Source of the DNA: Cafeteria roenbergensis
Taxonomy: Eukaryota; Sar; Bigyra; Bicosoecida; Cafeteriaceae
DNA: 64,000 bases
Assembly: GCA_008330645.1 (NCBI GenBank)
Contig: VLTN01000031.1
Location: 310,001-374,000, forward strand
Direction of reading: 5' to 3'
Made by a program: the position numbers and the translations under genes. Below are positions 31,303 to 42,156 of the stretch, piece by piece (position 1 is the first letter of the stretch; each line of letters starts with the position of its first letter). The notes below the pieces were generated by a model, which was not told the origin of the DNA, ran no database searches, and saw only the letters and a list, made by a program, of their open reading frames with translations.

Positions 31303-34300
31303 ATGCCCGGTCCAGACCCTGGGGCGGGAGGCGGGCCGGCGCGCTCACGACAGCCCGCCCCGGCCGGGACGGAGCGCGTTGGCCCGCTTCCGAAGACGAA
31401 ACAGCTGCACCCAGCCGACCCCAAGGGCGCCTTTGCGGGGACGGAGCACAGCGGCGGGGCTTTCGCGGACGGGCTGGCTCAGGGCGCGGCGCGGGGCGCT
31501 GGCCTCCCGCGCCACAGGCCTTCGGCGACTGCGCCTGCCGGCAACGTGGCCTCGCCCTCGCACACTCCGGAAGCGCCAGCCCGTGACGACAGCCGGCTTA
31601 GCGCCCTCCAATTTCTGCTCGGGTCCCTGGACTGGGGCTCGGTGCAGCCGGACGAGGCCTTCTCCGATGTGCCGACGCCGGTGTCGCTGGTGTTTCAAGT
31701 GCCGTGGCACCTGGAACAGTGCCTGTGGCTCGGCGTGGTCATCGCCCTGGACAACCTGCTCCACGTGGTGACGCTGCTGCCGATCCGTGTGGCGTCGACG
31801 GTGGTCAGCGGCGTCGTGCAGCTGCTTCGCGGAACGGGTCTGGACTCCCGGTTGCACCGCGCGCACCTCTTCGACGCCCTGCGCTTTGCCACGGCGCTCC
31901 TGGGGGTCTATACGCTCTCCCAGTTCGAGGTGGGGTGGATGTACCACACCATCAGGGGCGAGAGCGCCCCGGTGAAGCTTTACGTGCTGTTCAACATCCT
32001 CGAAGTGGCCGACAAGCTGATGGCCTCGCTGGGCCTCGAGATGGTGAACCACATGCACAGGGCTGCAGTGATGCTGCCCAACATCAGGCTGCACAAACAC
32101 GGGCAGTGGTCCTCGGCGGGCTGGGCGGCGTGGCAAACAGTGGGGCTGGTCGTGCAGGTCGCGGGCGCCGCGGCAGTGACAGCCGTGCACAGCGCGATCA
32201 TGTTCGTGCAGCTCGTCTGCCTCAGCGTCGCGCTCAACTCCCACAGCAACGCCCTCGCTGCCCTGCTGATATCCAACAACTTCGTGGAGCTCAAGGCGTC
32301 CGTGTTCAAGCGCGTTCGCTACGAGATGCTGTTCCAAACGGTCTGCGCGGACTCGGTGGAGCGCCTCAACCTCCTCCTCTTCCTCGGCCTCACCGTCGTG
32401 CAGGACGCCGGGGCGGCCGACGGCATGGGTGCCAGGCTCCGCGGGGCATGCGTGGTCATCGTCGCGGAGCTCATTCTGGACTGGGTGAAGCACTATTTCA
32501 TCTGCAAGTACAACGGATTCAAGCCCGCCGTGTACGACGATGGCGCAACCATCCTCTCCCACGACGTGGTCATGGCGCGCGACTTCCGGGCCACGACCCT
32601 GGACCCCACTCTCTCGCCGTCCAAGCGCCTCGGCCTCGCCACCCTGCCACTTGCATGCGTAATCGTGCGGTTTCTGTGGCTGCGCTTCGGCGAGCAAGCC
32701 GCCCCTCGGCTCTTCACCCCGTCCGGCATCGCGTTCGGGCTCTCCTGCTTCTGCTTGCTGCTCAGCCTCAAGCTCTTCCTCAACACGGCAATCCTCGCCT
32801 ACGCGCGCAGGTTCAGGGCGCTGCACGCCCTCATCGAGCGAGAGGCCGCCCGGGCGACGGAAGCGCCGGACGCGGCCGCCGAGCACGTGCATGGCGACGC
32901 GGCGCCCGAGCCATACGCGGTGGGCCCGGACACGGCGGCGCCCGTCTCGGCAGAGCAGGCCCACCGGGCCGGCACCCCCGTGCCCACGCCATGCGCCTCA
33001 CTGGGCAGCGCAGTGGCCCGGCGCATGGCGGGCCAGCCCCCGACAGCAGACGCCCTCGCCACCGCCCCAGCGGTGCCCCTGCTGGACACGCCGCCATTTG
33101 CTCCGGACGCCACCGCAGCAGCAGCGGCAGCGGCGGCGGCAGCGGCGGCGGCGGCGGCGACGGCTGGCGCCTCTGGCGCGGATTCCGGCCGGACGCCATT
33201 GCTCCGCGCGGCGCGCCCCCCGTCGCCGCAATTCGTGGTTCCGCCGGCACCCGTCCTGCGCCCGCCCGCCACGCATGCAGCCCATGGCGGCGTCGCCGCA
33301 GCGGCGGCTCCCTCAGCCGGCCTCGCCGCCACCGCCGCCGCCGCAACCGCGGGTGGCGTCGCTAGTTCGCCCTCCCCCTGCCTGCCCGCCGCGCCTCCGG
33401 CCCAGCAAAACCCCTTCCCCAGCCCCGGCGGCAGCGTCCTCCTCCCCACCCCGCCGACCTCGGTGTGGAACAGGGCTTCGCCGATGCGGTCGCTGGACCT
33501 GCCGCCCGCCGCGCAGTTCCTGCCCGCCGTCAGAGGCTCGGCCCCTCCGACGCTCTCGCCTGGCCTGGGCCCGCCCCAGGCCGCGTTCTCGCTGCCGCGG
33601 CGTTCGGCGCCCTCGTCGGCGTCGTCGGCCGCCGCCGCGGCCTCGTCCACCGCGCGCGGGGCCATCTTGCCCACCGGCAGGGCCGGCACCCCGGCACGCG
33701 GGCAGGGCAAGGTCCCAGCGACACCCGCCACCGCGCAGCGCCCTCGCGCGGTTGACATCAGCTGGGGCGTGGGCGACGGCCGTGGCGACGGGTCGGGCAT
33801 GGAGGCCAAGGGCGCAGCCGCGTATTTGGGGTTCCTGGTGTCGGAGGGGCCCCCAGCCAGCTCTGGCAGGTCCTCGGCCGGAAGGCACCCCGGGGAGGCC
33901 GCGCCCGCAAGCCGCGGGCGTGCCGGGGCGACTGGCACGGTGGGCGCGCCGCGAATTCCTCAGCTGCAACGAAACGCGCCGCGCCGCTCACAGTCGGTGG
34001 GCGGCCGCCCGGTGACCAGATGGTCGGGGACCGGACCGGCCGGACCGCCAGCCTTGCTCGGCCCGCTCCCACCGCAGCTGCGCGAGCGCCGGCTAGTTGT
34101 CCAGGAGCCGCTGCCAGCCGCTGGAGCCTCCCCCGCAAGCAGAGCCGGCGAAGGCCTCGCGCCGACGGCCATGGCCGCAGACCCGGCACTGCATTCCAAA
34201 GACGAGTCCGGAACATCTGGGGCGCGCCCACTTGGCCGCCCGCCAGCGCATCCCGACAGGCAGACTGCACAGCAGCGGCAACCCACTCCCCCACAATCGT

Positions 34301-34536
34301 CCGTCAAGGTCGACGGCTCACTGGTCCAGGCCCTTCGCGTGGCGCAGTCCCCACTGACTCGCAGTCAGTCCTTTGTTGTCCCGCCAACGACATATTCGCG
34401 CGTCGAGGCAAGGCCGCCTGCCCAAGAGGAGCGGCATCCAGAGCCCGCCGTGTCGGCCGAGCAAATCGCCGACCTCAGCAAGCTGCTCTCTGTGAACCGC
34501 TTTGACCTGCAGCCGGGGGCCAAGCGAATCCCATGA
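31303..34536 (+). CDS. TAPT1: TAPT1/EMP65-family multi-pass membrane protein
   Basis: Single-exon gene for a protein of about 1,077 residues. The first half (about 110-510) matches the TAPT1 family (human TAPT1, yeast Emp65), multi-pass ER proteins linked to ciliogenesis in animals and to ER quality control in yeast. Diagnostic stretches are FEVGWMYHTIRGESAPVKLY (compare MMYHLIRGQSVIKLY), LEVADKLMASLG, VALNSHSNALAALLISNNFV, ELKASVFKR, and VIVAELILDWVKHYFICKYN. About ten hydrophobic segments are visible. The second half (about 515-1,077) is Ala/Pro/Ser/Gly-rich, with poly-Ala near 33115-33165, and looks disordered; it has no counterpart I know in family members. The first in-frame ATG is at 31303. 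Confidence 0.88.
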   Translation: MPGPDPGAGGGPARSRQPAPAGTERVGPLPKTKQLHPADPKGAFAGTEHSGGAFADGLAQGAARGAGLPRHRPSATAPAGNVASPSHTPEAPARDDSRLSALQFLLGSLDWGSVQPDEAFSDVPTPVSLVFQVPWHLEQCLWLGVVIALDNLLHVVTLLPIRVASTVVSGVVQLLRGTGLDSRLHRAHLFDALRFATALLGVYTLSQFEVGWMYHTIRGESAPVKLYVLFNILEVADKLMASLGLEMVNHMHRAAVMLPNIRLHKHGQWSSAGWAAWQTVGLVVQVAGAAAVTAVHSAIMFVQLVCLSVALNSHSNALAALLISNNFVELKASVFKRVRYEMLFQTVCADSVERLNLLLFLGLTVVQDAGAADGMGARLRGACVVIVAELILDWVKHYFICKYNGFKPAVYDDGATILSHDVVMARDFRATTLDPTLSPSKRLGLATLPLACVIVRFLWLRFGEQAAPRLFTPSGIAFGLSCFCLLLSLKLFLNTAILAYARRFRALHALIEREAARATEAPDAAAEHVHGDAAPEPYAVGPDTAAPVSAEQAHRAGTPVPTPCASLGSAVARRMAGQPPTADALATAPAVPLLDTPPFAPDATAAAAAAAAAAAAAAATAGASGADSGRTPLLRAARPPSPQFVVPPAPVLRPPATHAAHGGVAAAAAPSAGLAATAAAATAGGVASSPSPCLPAAPPAQQNPFPSPGGSVLLPTPPTSVWNRASPMRSLDLPPAAQFLPAVRGSAPPTLSPGLGPPQAAFSLPRRSAPSSASSAAAAASSTARGAILPTGRAGTPARGQGKVPATPATAQRPRAVDISWGVGDGRGDGSGMEAKGAAAYLGFLVSEGPPASSGRSSAGRHPGEAAPASRGRAGATGTVGAPRIPQLQRNAPRRSQSVGGRPVTRWSGTGPAGPPALLGPLPPQLRERRLVVQEPLPAAGASPASRAGEGLAPTAMAADPALHSKDESGTSGARPLGRPPAHPDRQTAQQRQPTPPQSSVKVDGSLVQALRVAQSPLTRSQSFVVPPTTYSRVEARPPAQEERHPEPAVSAEQIADLSKLLSVNRFDLQPGAKRIP

Positions 34537-35236
34537 GTGTGGCTGAAGGCTTGCTGCGAAGCGGCATCGAACGGCATTGCGGGTAGCGACGCGCGCTTTG
34601 CCACACAGACTGGGCTTCCCCAATTTGCTGGTCGATTGGGATGCAGATGCCAGAGCAGGCACAGGTTACCTATGGCTTGCGTAGCGGGCCAAACGAAGAT
34701 ATCCCTCCGCCTTTTGTGCTGCCGAATCACCACTGCGTCGCCACGCGCACGCATGCGCCCGCTCCACCCCCGCTGTGGACCGTCGTTGCGACATGGGAGC
34801 CAAGTCCGTGTCGCTGGGGCACCCACTGCTGCATCCCGAGCTGCGCGGGATCCCTTACAAGATTCTCAAACCAGTCCGCCCCGACTCAAATTCGCAACGC
34901 CAAATTTCCGCTTGGCAAGGCCTCCACCCACGCTGCCAAACGGAAACATTTGAGTCAAGCGAACACAACTGCATTCCCAAGACTGGCAATCCACGGCGAA
35001 AGTCGCACTGTTTTCCTATCCATAACATCAACAGTTGATGAACCTCTGGATTTGTAATGCGAGATGACTGGGCACGCCAGCCGAGGTTCGCGTGTGTGTG
35101 ACAATCGCGACGCACTGGGCTGTGTGCACAATGAGCGCGCAAGGCAGCAGCCGACAGCACATGCGCACTTTGAACACATCGGGAGCAACAGTTCACGCAG
35201 CCTGTGCAGCGGCCAGCATCCGCTCCGCCGGGCCGA
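34537..35236. other. Convergent spacer TAPT1/ATG1, lower GC
   Basis: A 700-bp spacer between converging stops. From about 34540 to 35200 it is visibly richer in A and T than its surroundings. It contains a near-perfect palindrome, CATCAAC-A-GTTGATG, at about 35026-35040. No ORF here resembles a known protein and no RNA gene signature is evident. Confidence 0.5.
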
Positions 35237-38200
35237 CTATGCTGCGCTTGCCATTGCGGCGCAAGCTTGCCGCAGGTTCGCGGGCAAGGCGAGACTTGGC
35301 CTGTCCCCGCGGTGGTCATCGAGCCACAGCGCCGCAGCTGACAACAGCGCTCCGAGACGGGTCATCGGCTGCACGCCTGCAACCTTCAACACGGTGCTCA
35401 TCGCCCCTGCTTGTCTGAGGGCGGCAGCGGCCATGTGCGCGCACACGCCTGCTGCGCCACACTCGGCAGTCCCGGAGGGGGACGCAGAGCCCTTGAGCCG
35501 CTGCTGCCGCCCCTGCCGCGCCGCCGCGATGCGCCGACACGCGACCTCGTGCCCGGCCGCGGCCCGCTCAAGCCGCTGGGCCGCCGACCTTGGCGATGTT
35601 GCATCAAGCTCGTCGCCATCGCTGGAGCCGTCGTCAGCTTCGGAGTCCGTCTCGTCCAGCGGCGAGTCTGCCGCGCCCGCCGCCGCGGCCAGGCGCACGC
35701 AACCTGCGAAGGCGTCCGCTGCAGCAAGAGCGGCCCTGTCCGACGCCTCTGCAGCCAGCTCGTCATACAGCTTCAGAACGCTAGGCCGAATCCGCGGCAG
35801 AGCCGGGACAACGGGCGTGGGCACGGGGAGCACGCGCGCGGCCAGCGCCTCTGCCGCGGCTGCCAGCCGATCGCGGCCGCTGGTCGCATCGCGCGAGGAG
35901 GCACCGTCGTCGGCGGCGGCGCCGTCCGGAGCCGCAGCCCCGGCAGCGCGCGGCGGCGTCGGAGCCGGCACGCTGCAGGCGTCTGCAATGGGCCTGGGGA
36001 CGTGGAGCGCCCGCGCCCAGAGCATGTCGGCCACAACGGACACCGCCTCCGCCATCGCCAGCAGCGCCGAGCGGGGCGGGCCAAGCCGGGCGCTGGGCGG
36101 GAGGGCGGCAAGCAGCGGCGGCTCCTCGCTCGCGCTCCGAGAGTGGCTGCGGAGGCGAGAGGGGGACCTGCCGGTGCTGAGAGGGGTGTGCGCCGCGGAC
36201 GAGGGCGGCGTGCCCGGCGACCGAACGGGCGCGGCGGCGGCGGCAGCCGAGCTCACGCGGCCCGCGTGCGTCCTCGCCGCCCGGCCGACGCCGCCCTCGG
36301 CCGGTGCGGGGCGGCTCTGCCGACCGGTCGCTGGCGCCGCCACCTCGCGCGCCGTCGAAAAGCAGCCGAATCGCGTTTGGCCGCCGTCCGAGCCGGAGCC
36401 AGTCGAGCCGGAGTCAACGGGCCCCAGCCCGGCAGAGCCGGCTCTGTCGTCGCACTCAGTGGTAACGAGGAGGCAGCCGCCCTCCTCAGCGGCCGCCCGG
36501 CGGCTCGCCGAGTCCGCGTCGCCCCACGCCGCTGCCGTCTGCGCCTCCCGACCGGGCGCCCCGTACTGGAACGAGCACAGGCTCACTGCGCCCAGCGGGG
36601 GCGACGGAGGATCCCCGCCGCCCCCACCCGCAGAGCCCCGCGGCCCGAACACGCCCATCGTGCGTCGCTCTGCCGGCAGAGCCAGGAGGGACTGCATGGC
36701 CTCGGCCGGCCCCAGCGACGCGTCCACGCGAAAGGGCGAAGCTGTGCCGGCGGCCACGCCTGACAGCGCAGGCAGCGGGGCCGAGGTGGTCCGTCGCTGC
36801 GACGCGCCCGCCGGCTGGCCCGCGGCGGCAGAGGCAGAGGAGGGCGGCGCCTCGCCCGGCGCGGCAGGGGACCCTCCGGGAGTGTCAGAGGCCAGAGGGG
36901 CCGTGTCAGCGTGGGCGTGGGAGCGGGGCCCCCGGGCGCCGCGGGCTGCTGGGGTGGTGGGGGTCGCACCCCCGGCCGCGGCTTGCAGTGTGTCGGGGCT
37001 GGCGGCGCCGGCCGCTGCTTGTCGTGGTGGCGACGTCGCAGCCGGCGCCGCAGCCGGCGCCTCAGCAGCAGCCGCAGTCGCCGCCGAGCGCGTGGATCTG
37101 CGCCGCCTCGCGCCAGCAGCAGCGGGCGCAGCAGCAGAGTCGGCGGCCGCGTCATCAGCCGCAGCCGCGGCCGTGACCGGCGCGCGAATGGCCCGCTTGG
37201 GGGAGGAGTGACCCGTCACAAACGGATGCAGCAGCAGCTGCGGCACGGTGATGCGCCTGTCGGGGTCGCGCTGGAGGAGCCCGTCTATGAGGGAGAGGGC
37301 CGCGGCAGACGGCTCAACGCCCCTCGGAAAGGGGGGGGCGCCGGCGACGGGCGCCGTGTCGATGGCTCGAAGCAGCTCCATTGGGTTGGCCCCGCGGAAC
37401 GCCGGTCGTCCCGCCAGCATCTGGAACAGCACCGCGCCCGCCGACCACAGGTCGCAGCGCGCATCGTACCGCTGGAATCGCAAGAGCTCCGGCGCCATGT
37501 ACAGCGGCGAGCCACAGAGCGTCTCTGCCATGTCAGCCACAGCAAGGTGCCGCGCGAAGCCAAAGTCGCCCAGCTTCACCAGGGTCGTGGGCAGCGGGGT
37601 CGGCGGTCCGCCGTCGGGGTCGAGCACGGTGCCGTCTGGCCGCAGCGTGCCAGCCGCGGGCCACGGCGCGGACAGCAGGATGTTTTGCGGCTTGATGTCG
37701 CGGTGAATCAGCCGGCGCGACCAGAGCGTCTGGAGGCCGGCCGCCAGTTGGCGGAAGAGCATGCGCGCCTCGAACTCGGGCATGCGCCCGTCGGGGCGCG
37801 TGGCCAGCACATCGCTCAGGTCGCCTCCAGCGGCAAACTCAAGAATCAGGTACACCCATCGAGTTGACCGCCGAACGTCCACAAGCTCGACTGCGACGCG
37901 GTGCCCGGGGAGGAGACAGCAACACGCGCGATGCACTGGCCCGCGCGAGGCCACGAGGGGAGCCGGGCCCGGGGCGGTCTCCGCGGCCGGAGGCAGCGGG
38001 GGGTGGGGGCGCGCTGCGTGGGCTCACTGATGTTGGGATGCCGGACCTCGCGCAGAATGGTGATCTCGGCCTCGAGGCCCTTGAGGAGCTTGGGGGACAG
38101 CCTTTCCAGCTGGATGGCCTTGACCGCGCGCACGGTGCCCTTGGTCCTGTGCACCGCGCGGAACACCTGCGCGAATGACCCGGCGCCGAGCTTGGCCACC

Positions 38201-38244
38201 ATGTCGTACTCGCCGAGGGGCATCGGGCCCCGCGGCAACGCCAT
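35237..38244 (-). CDS. ATG1: ATG1/ULK-type autophagy kinase
   Basis: Ser/Thr kinase that starts autophagosome formation downstream of TORC1 and AMPK. Exons: 38028-38244 and 35237-37890; the intron 37891-38027 starts GTGAGC and ends TCGCAG. The product is about 956 residues. The kinase domain begins YDMVAKLGAGSFAQVFRAVH, has VRAVKAIQL, HPNIIELVDV (made by the splice), HRDIKPQNILL, LGDFGFAR and ETLCGSPLYMAPELL, which is the ATG1/ULK type of activation segment. A long Ala/Ser/Pro-rich middle follows. The C-terminal 200 residues (near LPRIRPSVLKLYDELAAEAS and AAQRLERAAAGHEVACRRI) are helical and could be the tandem MIT region that binds ATG13. Other ULK-related kinases (ULK3, Fused/ULK4) are alternatives. 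The start is the ATG at 38244, 264 bp from the divergent ARFRP1. Confidence 0.82.
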
Positions 38245-38508
38245 TGCAGCCGGCAGGGGCCGACCAGGCAGCTGGCCGTCGCCTGGCGTCCGCGGATGTC
38301 CTGCCAGGCCCAGGCCGGAGTGCGCGTGGGCGTGGGGTTCCGCGGCAGAGTTGCTGAGTGGCGCAGCCCGCCAAATTGCTTCGACTCGGCAACCGCGGCC
38401 TGGCCGCAGCACCCAGCCCTCGCCGCCGGCCCCCCTGCGCGTGGTTGGCCGCACATCGGTGCCCGTCCAGTGCGGCTGCATCGCCGGGGTCCGTCGCCGG
38501 CACGTGCC
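38245..38508. promoter_or_regulatory. Divergent promoter region ATG1/ARFRP1
   Basis: A 264-bp spacer between divergent start codons. It contains GCGGCAGAGTTG at about 38343-38354, identical over 12 nt to the motif in the mitoferrin/LOG spacer (there on the other strand). Promoter function is inferred from position. Confidence 0.5.
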
Positions 38509-39331
38509 ATGGTGAGCCCGGAAGGCGCGCGGCTGCGCCCGGCAAGCGCGCGCGCTGTGCTGCTGCTGTCCCGATCCCTCGAGCCCTTGCACGCGCGACC
38601 CCGCGCAGTTTTCGTTGGCGGCCGCTCTTTACGAGGAGTGCACTCGCAAGCAGGAGGTGCGGGTGCCCATCCTCGGCCTGGCCAACGCCGGCAAGACCAC
38701 GCTGCTCGAGCAAGCCAAGTCCTTGTTCCCCAGCGACCTGCCGCCCATGCCCCTGCGGTCCATCCGGCCCACCATTGGCATGAACATCGGCCGCCTCACG
38801 GTTGACGGGGCGGTGCTGCTCGCCTGGGACGTCGGGGGCCAGATGGAGAGCCTTTGGCCGTCATACTACGACGGCGCGCACGCGCTCGTGTTTGTGGTGG
38901 ACGCCAGCGACAACGCGACGTTCCCACGGGTCGCAGAGGCGCTTGCACGCGTGCTGGCCCACCGCGCGGTGTCCGACCGCCGTGTGCTGCTGGTGGCGAA
39001 CAAGCAGGACCTTCCCGGCGCCCTGTCCGCCAGCGCCGTGCGGGAGGGGGTGGTCGCCCCCGCGGCAGCCATGGCCGCCAGAGGCCCGCCCCCGGTGCGG
39101 GGCGGGGGGCGCAGCCCGTCGGAGGAGTCCTCAGCAGGGCCCTCGCCGACGGCCGCCCCGGCGCGCGCCGTGGCCGCCGCCGTGCCCGGAGCAGCAGAGG
39201 TGGCCTTTGCGGAGCGGGTGAGGACTGTTGAGGCCTCGGCCCTGGCCGGGGAGGGGGTGAAGGAGGCCGTGCGGTGGCTGGTGGGCGAGGCTGTCAAGGC
39301 CGCAGAGGAGGCTTCGGCCGCTGCGGCCTGA
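38509..39331 (+). CDS. ARFRP1: ARFRP1/ARL3p-like small GTPase
   Basis: ARF-related GTPase that acts at the trans-Golgi upstream of ARL1 and golgin recruitment. Exons: 38509-38511 and 38609-39331; the 97-nt intron begins GTGAGC and ends GCGCAG, so the first coding exon is only the ATG. The spliced start MFSLAAALYEECTRKQEVRV aligns with human ARFRP1 (MYTLLSGLYKYMFQKDEYC). The P-loop is GLANAGKTT, switch I has RPTIGMNIG, the DxGGQ motif is WDVGGQMESLW, and the base-binding motif is ANKQD. No glycine follows the initiator, so N-myristoylation is not expected; ARFRP1/Arl3p is N-acetylated instead. Odd: an Ala/Pro/Ser-rich insert of about 45 residues lies between the NKQD region and the final helix. 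About 241 residues. Confidence 0.9.
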
Positions 39332-39569
39332 CGCCCTGCAGGCTTTACGTTTCGGTGTCTTTGTTTGAATGTGGGAATATTTGTGTTCAAGCCCCGCTGG
39401 TTCGAGCTGTGATGTGTGTCTGCGTGGCTTCTTGAGACTAGAGAAACGCATTGACAGAGCCGGCTTCATCCACACCGCACGCAGCTCACGTTCAAAGCAC
39501 CGCCGCCACGCGCGACCACACACACAATTTCAAAACCTGCCACAACGGAGCGGCGGCCGGCGGGCCGCC
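39332..39569. other. Convergent spacer ARFRP1/LTV1
   Basis: A 238-bp spacer between converging stops with an A/T-richer centre near 39350-39450. No further feature is visible. Confidence 0.5.
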
Positions 39570-42121
39570 TCAAAGAGGAAGGATCGAGCCGGAACCGACC
39601 TTCACGCCCCGGGCCCCGCCCACGCGCCCGCCCGTGGCCGCGGCCGTCTGGCGCACGCGCTCGTCCTTGAACGTGTCCTTGGCCTCGCGCTTCTCCTCCC
39701 GCCGCACGCGGCGCAGCGTCTTGGCGGCCATCTTGCGGGCCTTGCGCTCTTCCTTGGTCTCGCCTCTGGGGCGCTTCGACGTGGCCAGCGCCTCCAGCGC
39801 AGCGATGTCCACAACCTCCGCCGCATACTTGGCCCTGTAGCCATCGTCCGAGCCCGACTCCGACTCACCAGCACCAGCTCCAGCACCGGCGCCAGCTCCA
39901 GCACCGGCGCCAGTGGCCTCCTCGTCATCCTCGTCATCCTCGTCCTCGTCCGCCTCTGCCACGGTCTCGTCCACGATACCGCGCGACGCGGGCATGGGGA
40001 TGCCCAGCCGGCTGGATAGCTCGATGCGGCCCACGGGCATGACGGCCCCGCTCTCGTCCTCGGCAGGCAGCGCGGAGGCCGCCAGCAGCTGGCTGCGCTG
40101 GCGGCGGCGAGAGCGCTTGCCCTGGCCCGCCCCGTCGATGACGGTGGGGTGGTTGCTGGAGGTGGACAGCCCGGTGAGCACAGTGGCGCAGTCCTCATCC
40201 ACGCGCCTCCGACCCAGCAGCGGGGCCATGTGGCGCTGCATGATACGATCCCCGGCGGTTGGAACGTGGTCGACGGGGGTGGCGCCGTTCAGCGCGGAGC
40301 CCGGAACCCCCACCGCGAACGCCATAGGCGCCGCTGCAGCCTTGGCCGTCGCGGCCTCACGGCGCCTCGCCGCGCGCTCCCTGGCCGCCTCCGCCGCCGC
40401 CTCGTCCTTGGCGTCCTGCAGAGCCACCTGCTCTGCCATGCGCAGCGTCGCCTCGCGGATGCGCCGGGAGCCCTCGGCGCCCGATACGGTGTGACCCTCC
40501 GCCAGGAGCCTGTGCCGGCGCGGCATGATGTCCACCACCGGCGCCAGCACCACCGTGCCGTCCGCCGCCACGCCGTCGCGAAGCGCTGGAATGTCGTCCA
40601 CAGTCAGCATCGCCTCGTGCTCCTCCTCGTCCTCCTCGTCGAACTCGTCCTCGCCCCCGTGCGCCCGCCCGGCCGTGGCCTCGAGCGACGCGAACACGCT
40701 GTCAGCCGCCGCCGCACGAGTCTCGCCGTCCGGCCCCCCGCTCCCCACTGCGGCGCCCTCCTCCTCCTCCTCCTCCTGGTCACCGTCCTCGTCACCGTCA
40801 CTGTCCTCCTCTGGTTGCTTGGCCTCCTCCTCCTCCTCGCCAATGGCCTCTCCGGGGGCACCGCTGACCCGCGCGACCCGGGGCGGGGGGGGCACTTCAC
40901 CCCGCGCCACAGGGGCCACGCCGGCCCTGGCCGGACCGCGGCGCTCCCTGCCGCGCCGTGCTTTTGCCACCCGGCTCAGGCACTCCAGCGACGGGTCCCT
41001 GGCCAGCTCGGCGGCCTCGACTGACGCGTTGAGGGCGGGCATGCGCACCATGGGCCTTGAAGCCTCGATGCGCTCGGCAATGCGCTCCGCAGCCTGAAGC
41101 GCCACCGCAGACATTGACTCAGCGATGGACATGCCGCCGCCAGCGCTGCCCCGGCCCACCGACCGGCCCGCCCGCGAGCCCCCCGCGACTGAGCGACGTC
41201 CCACACCGCCGGGTCCGCGCAACGACGCCACGTCGTCCCCGCCGTCGGCCTCGTCCTCGTCCTCGTCCTCCTCGTCGCCCTCCTCGTCCTCGTCCTCATC
41301 CTCGTCCACGTCCGCTCCGGCCGCCAGCGCGTCCAGCCTGCCACGCAGCCGCTCGTCGTTGGCCGCCGCTGCCTGGAGAATGCGCATCTCCTCCTCCGCC
41401 TCCAGGTCCTCTCCCGGGTCGCCCAGGAACTCGTCGTCGAACTGCGCCAGCAGCGCGTCGAGACCGTCGCGAATCTCGCGCCGGGCGGGGGGCACGGCGG
41501 AGCCATCGGGCGCGAACTGAACTCGGCTGCCGGTGCCAGCGACGTCGTCGCCCTCCTCGTCGCCCTCCTCGTCATCCTCCTCGTCGTCGTCGAACTCGTC
41601 ACCAGCCTGGGCCATCAGTCGCTTCATGTGGGCGTCGAAATCAAAGGCCCCGGCCTCCTCGGCGGCCACCTCGGCCAGCCGACCGTCCGCCGTCACCTCC
41701 ACCTGCGTCTCCCAGCCGGCCCCAACAGGAGCCAGTCCTGCGGCCATCACCACGAAGTCGTCGTTTAGCTCCTCGAAACCGCTCACCATGTCGCCGTCGT
41801 CGTCGACGTCGCCACTGCGCGCAGCGCGCCGCTGGCGCCCACGCCGCTCGCCGCCCGCGGCCGCGGCCGCGCCCGCTCCAGAAGCAGCAGCGGCCCCAGC
41901 AGCACCCGCGGCGGCGCCGCCGAAGAATCCCTCGTCGTCGTCGCCGTCGCCGTCCGCGCCATCGCCCTCCTCGTCCGTCTCCGCCTCGGCCTCTGCCGCC
42001 TCGAGCGCGGCCAGCATGTCCTCCGGGAGCTTGTCCACTCGCAGCGTCACCCCCTCCAGCATGCGGTGGGCGCGCATGCCCTCCCCCCGCAGCACGACGT
42101 TGCCTGAAGCGCCTCCCTGGC

Positions 42122-42156
<35 letters not shown>

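Noticed and set aside
39460-39569. A/T-richer stretch after ARFRP1 as a possible small RNA gene
   Set aside because: No recognisable boxes or fold; it reads as a 3' end region shared by two converging genes.
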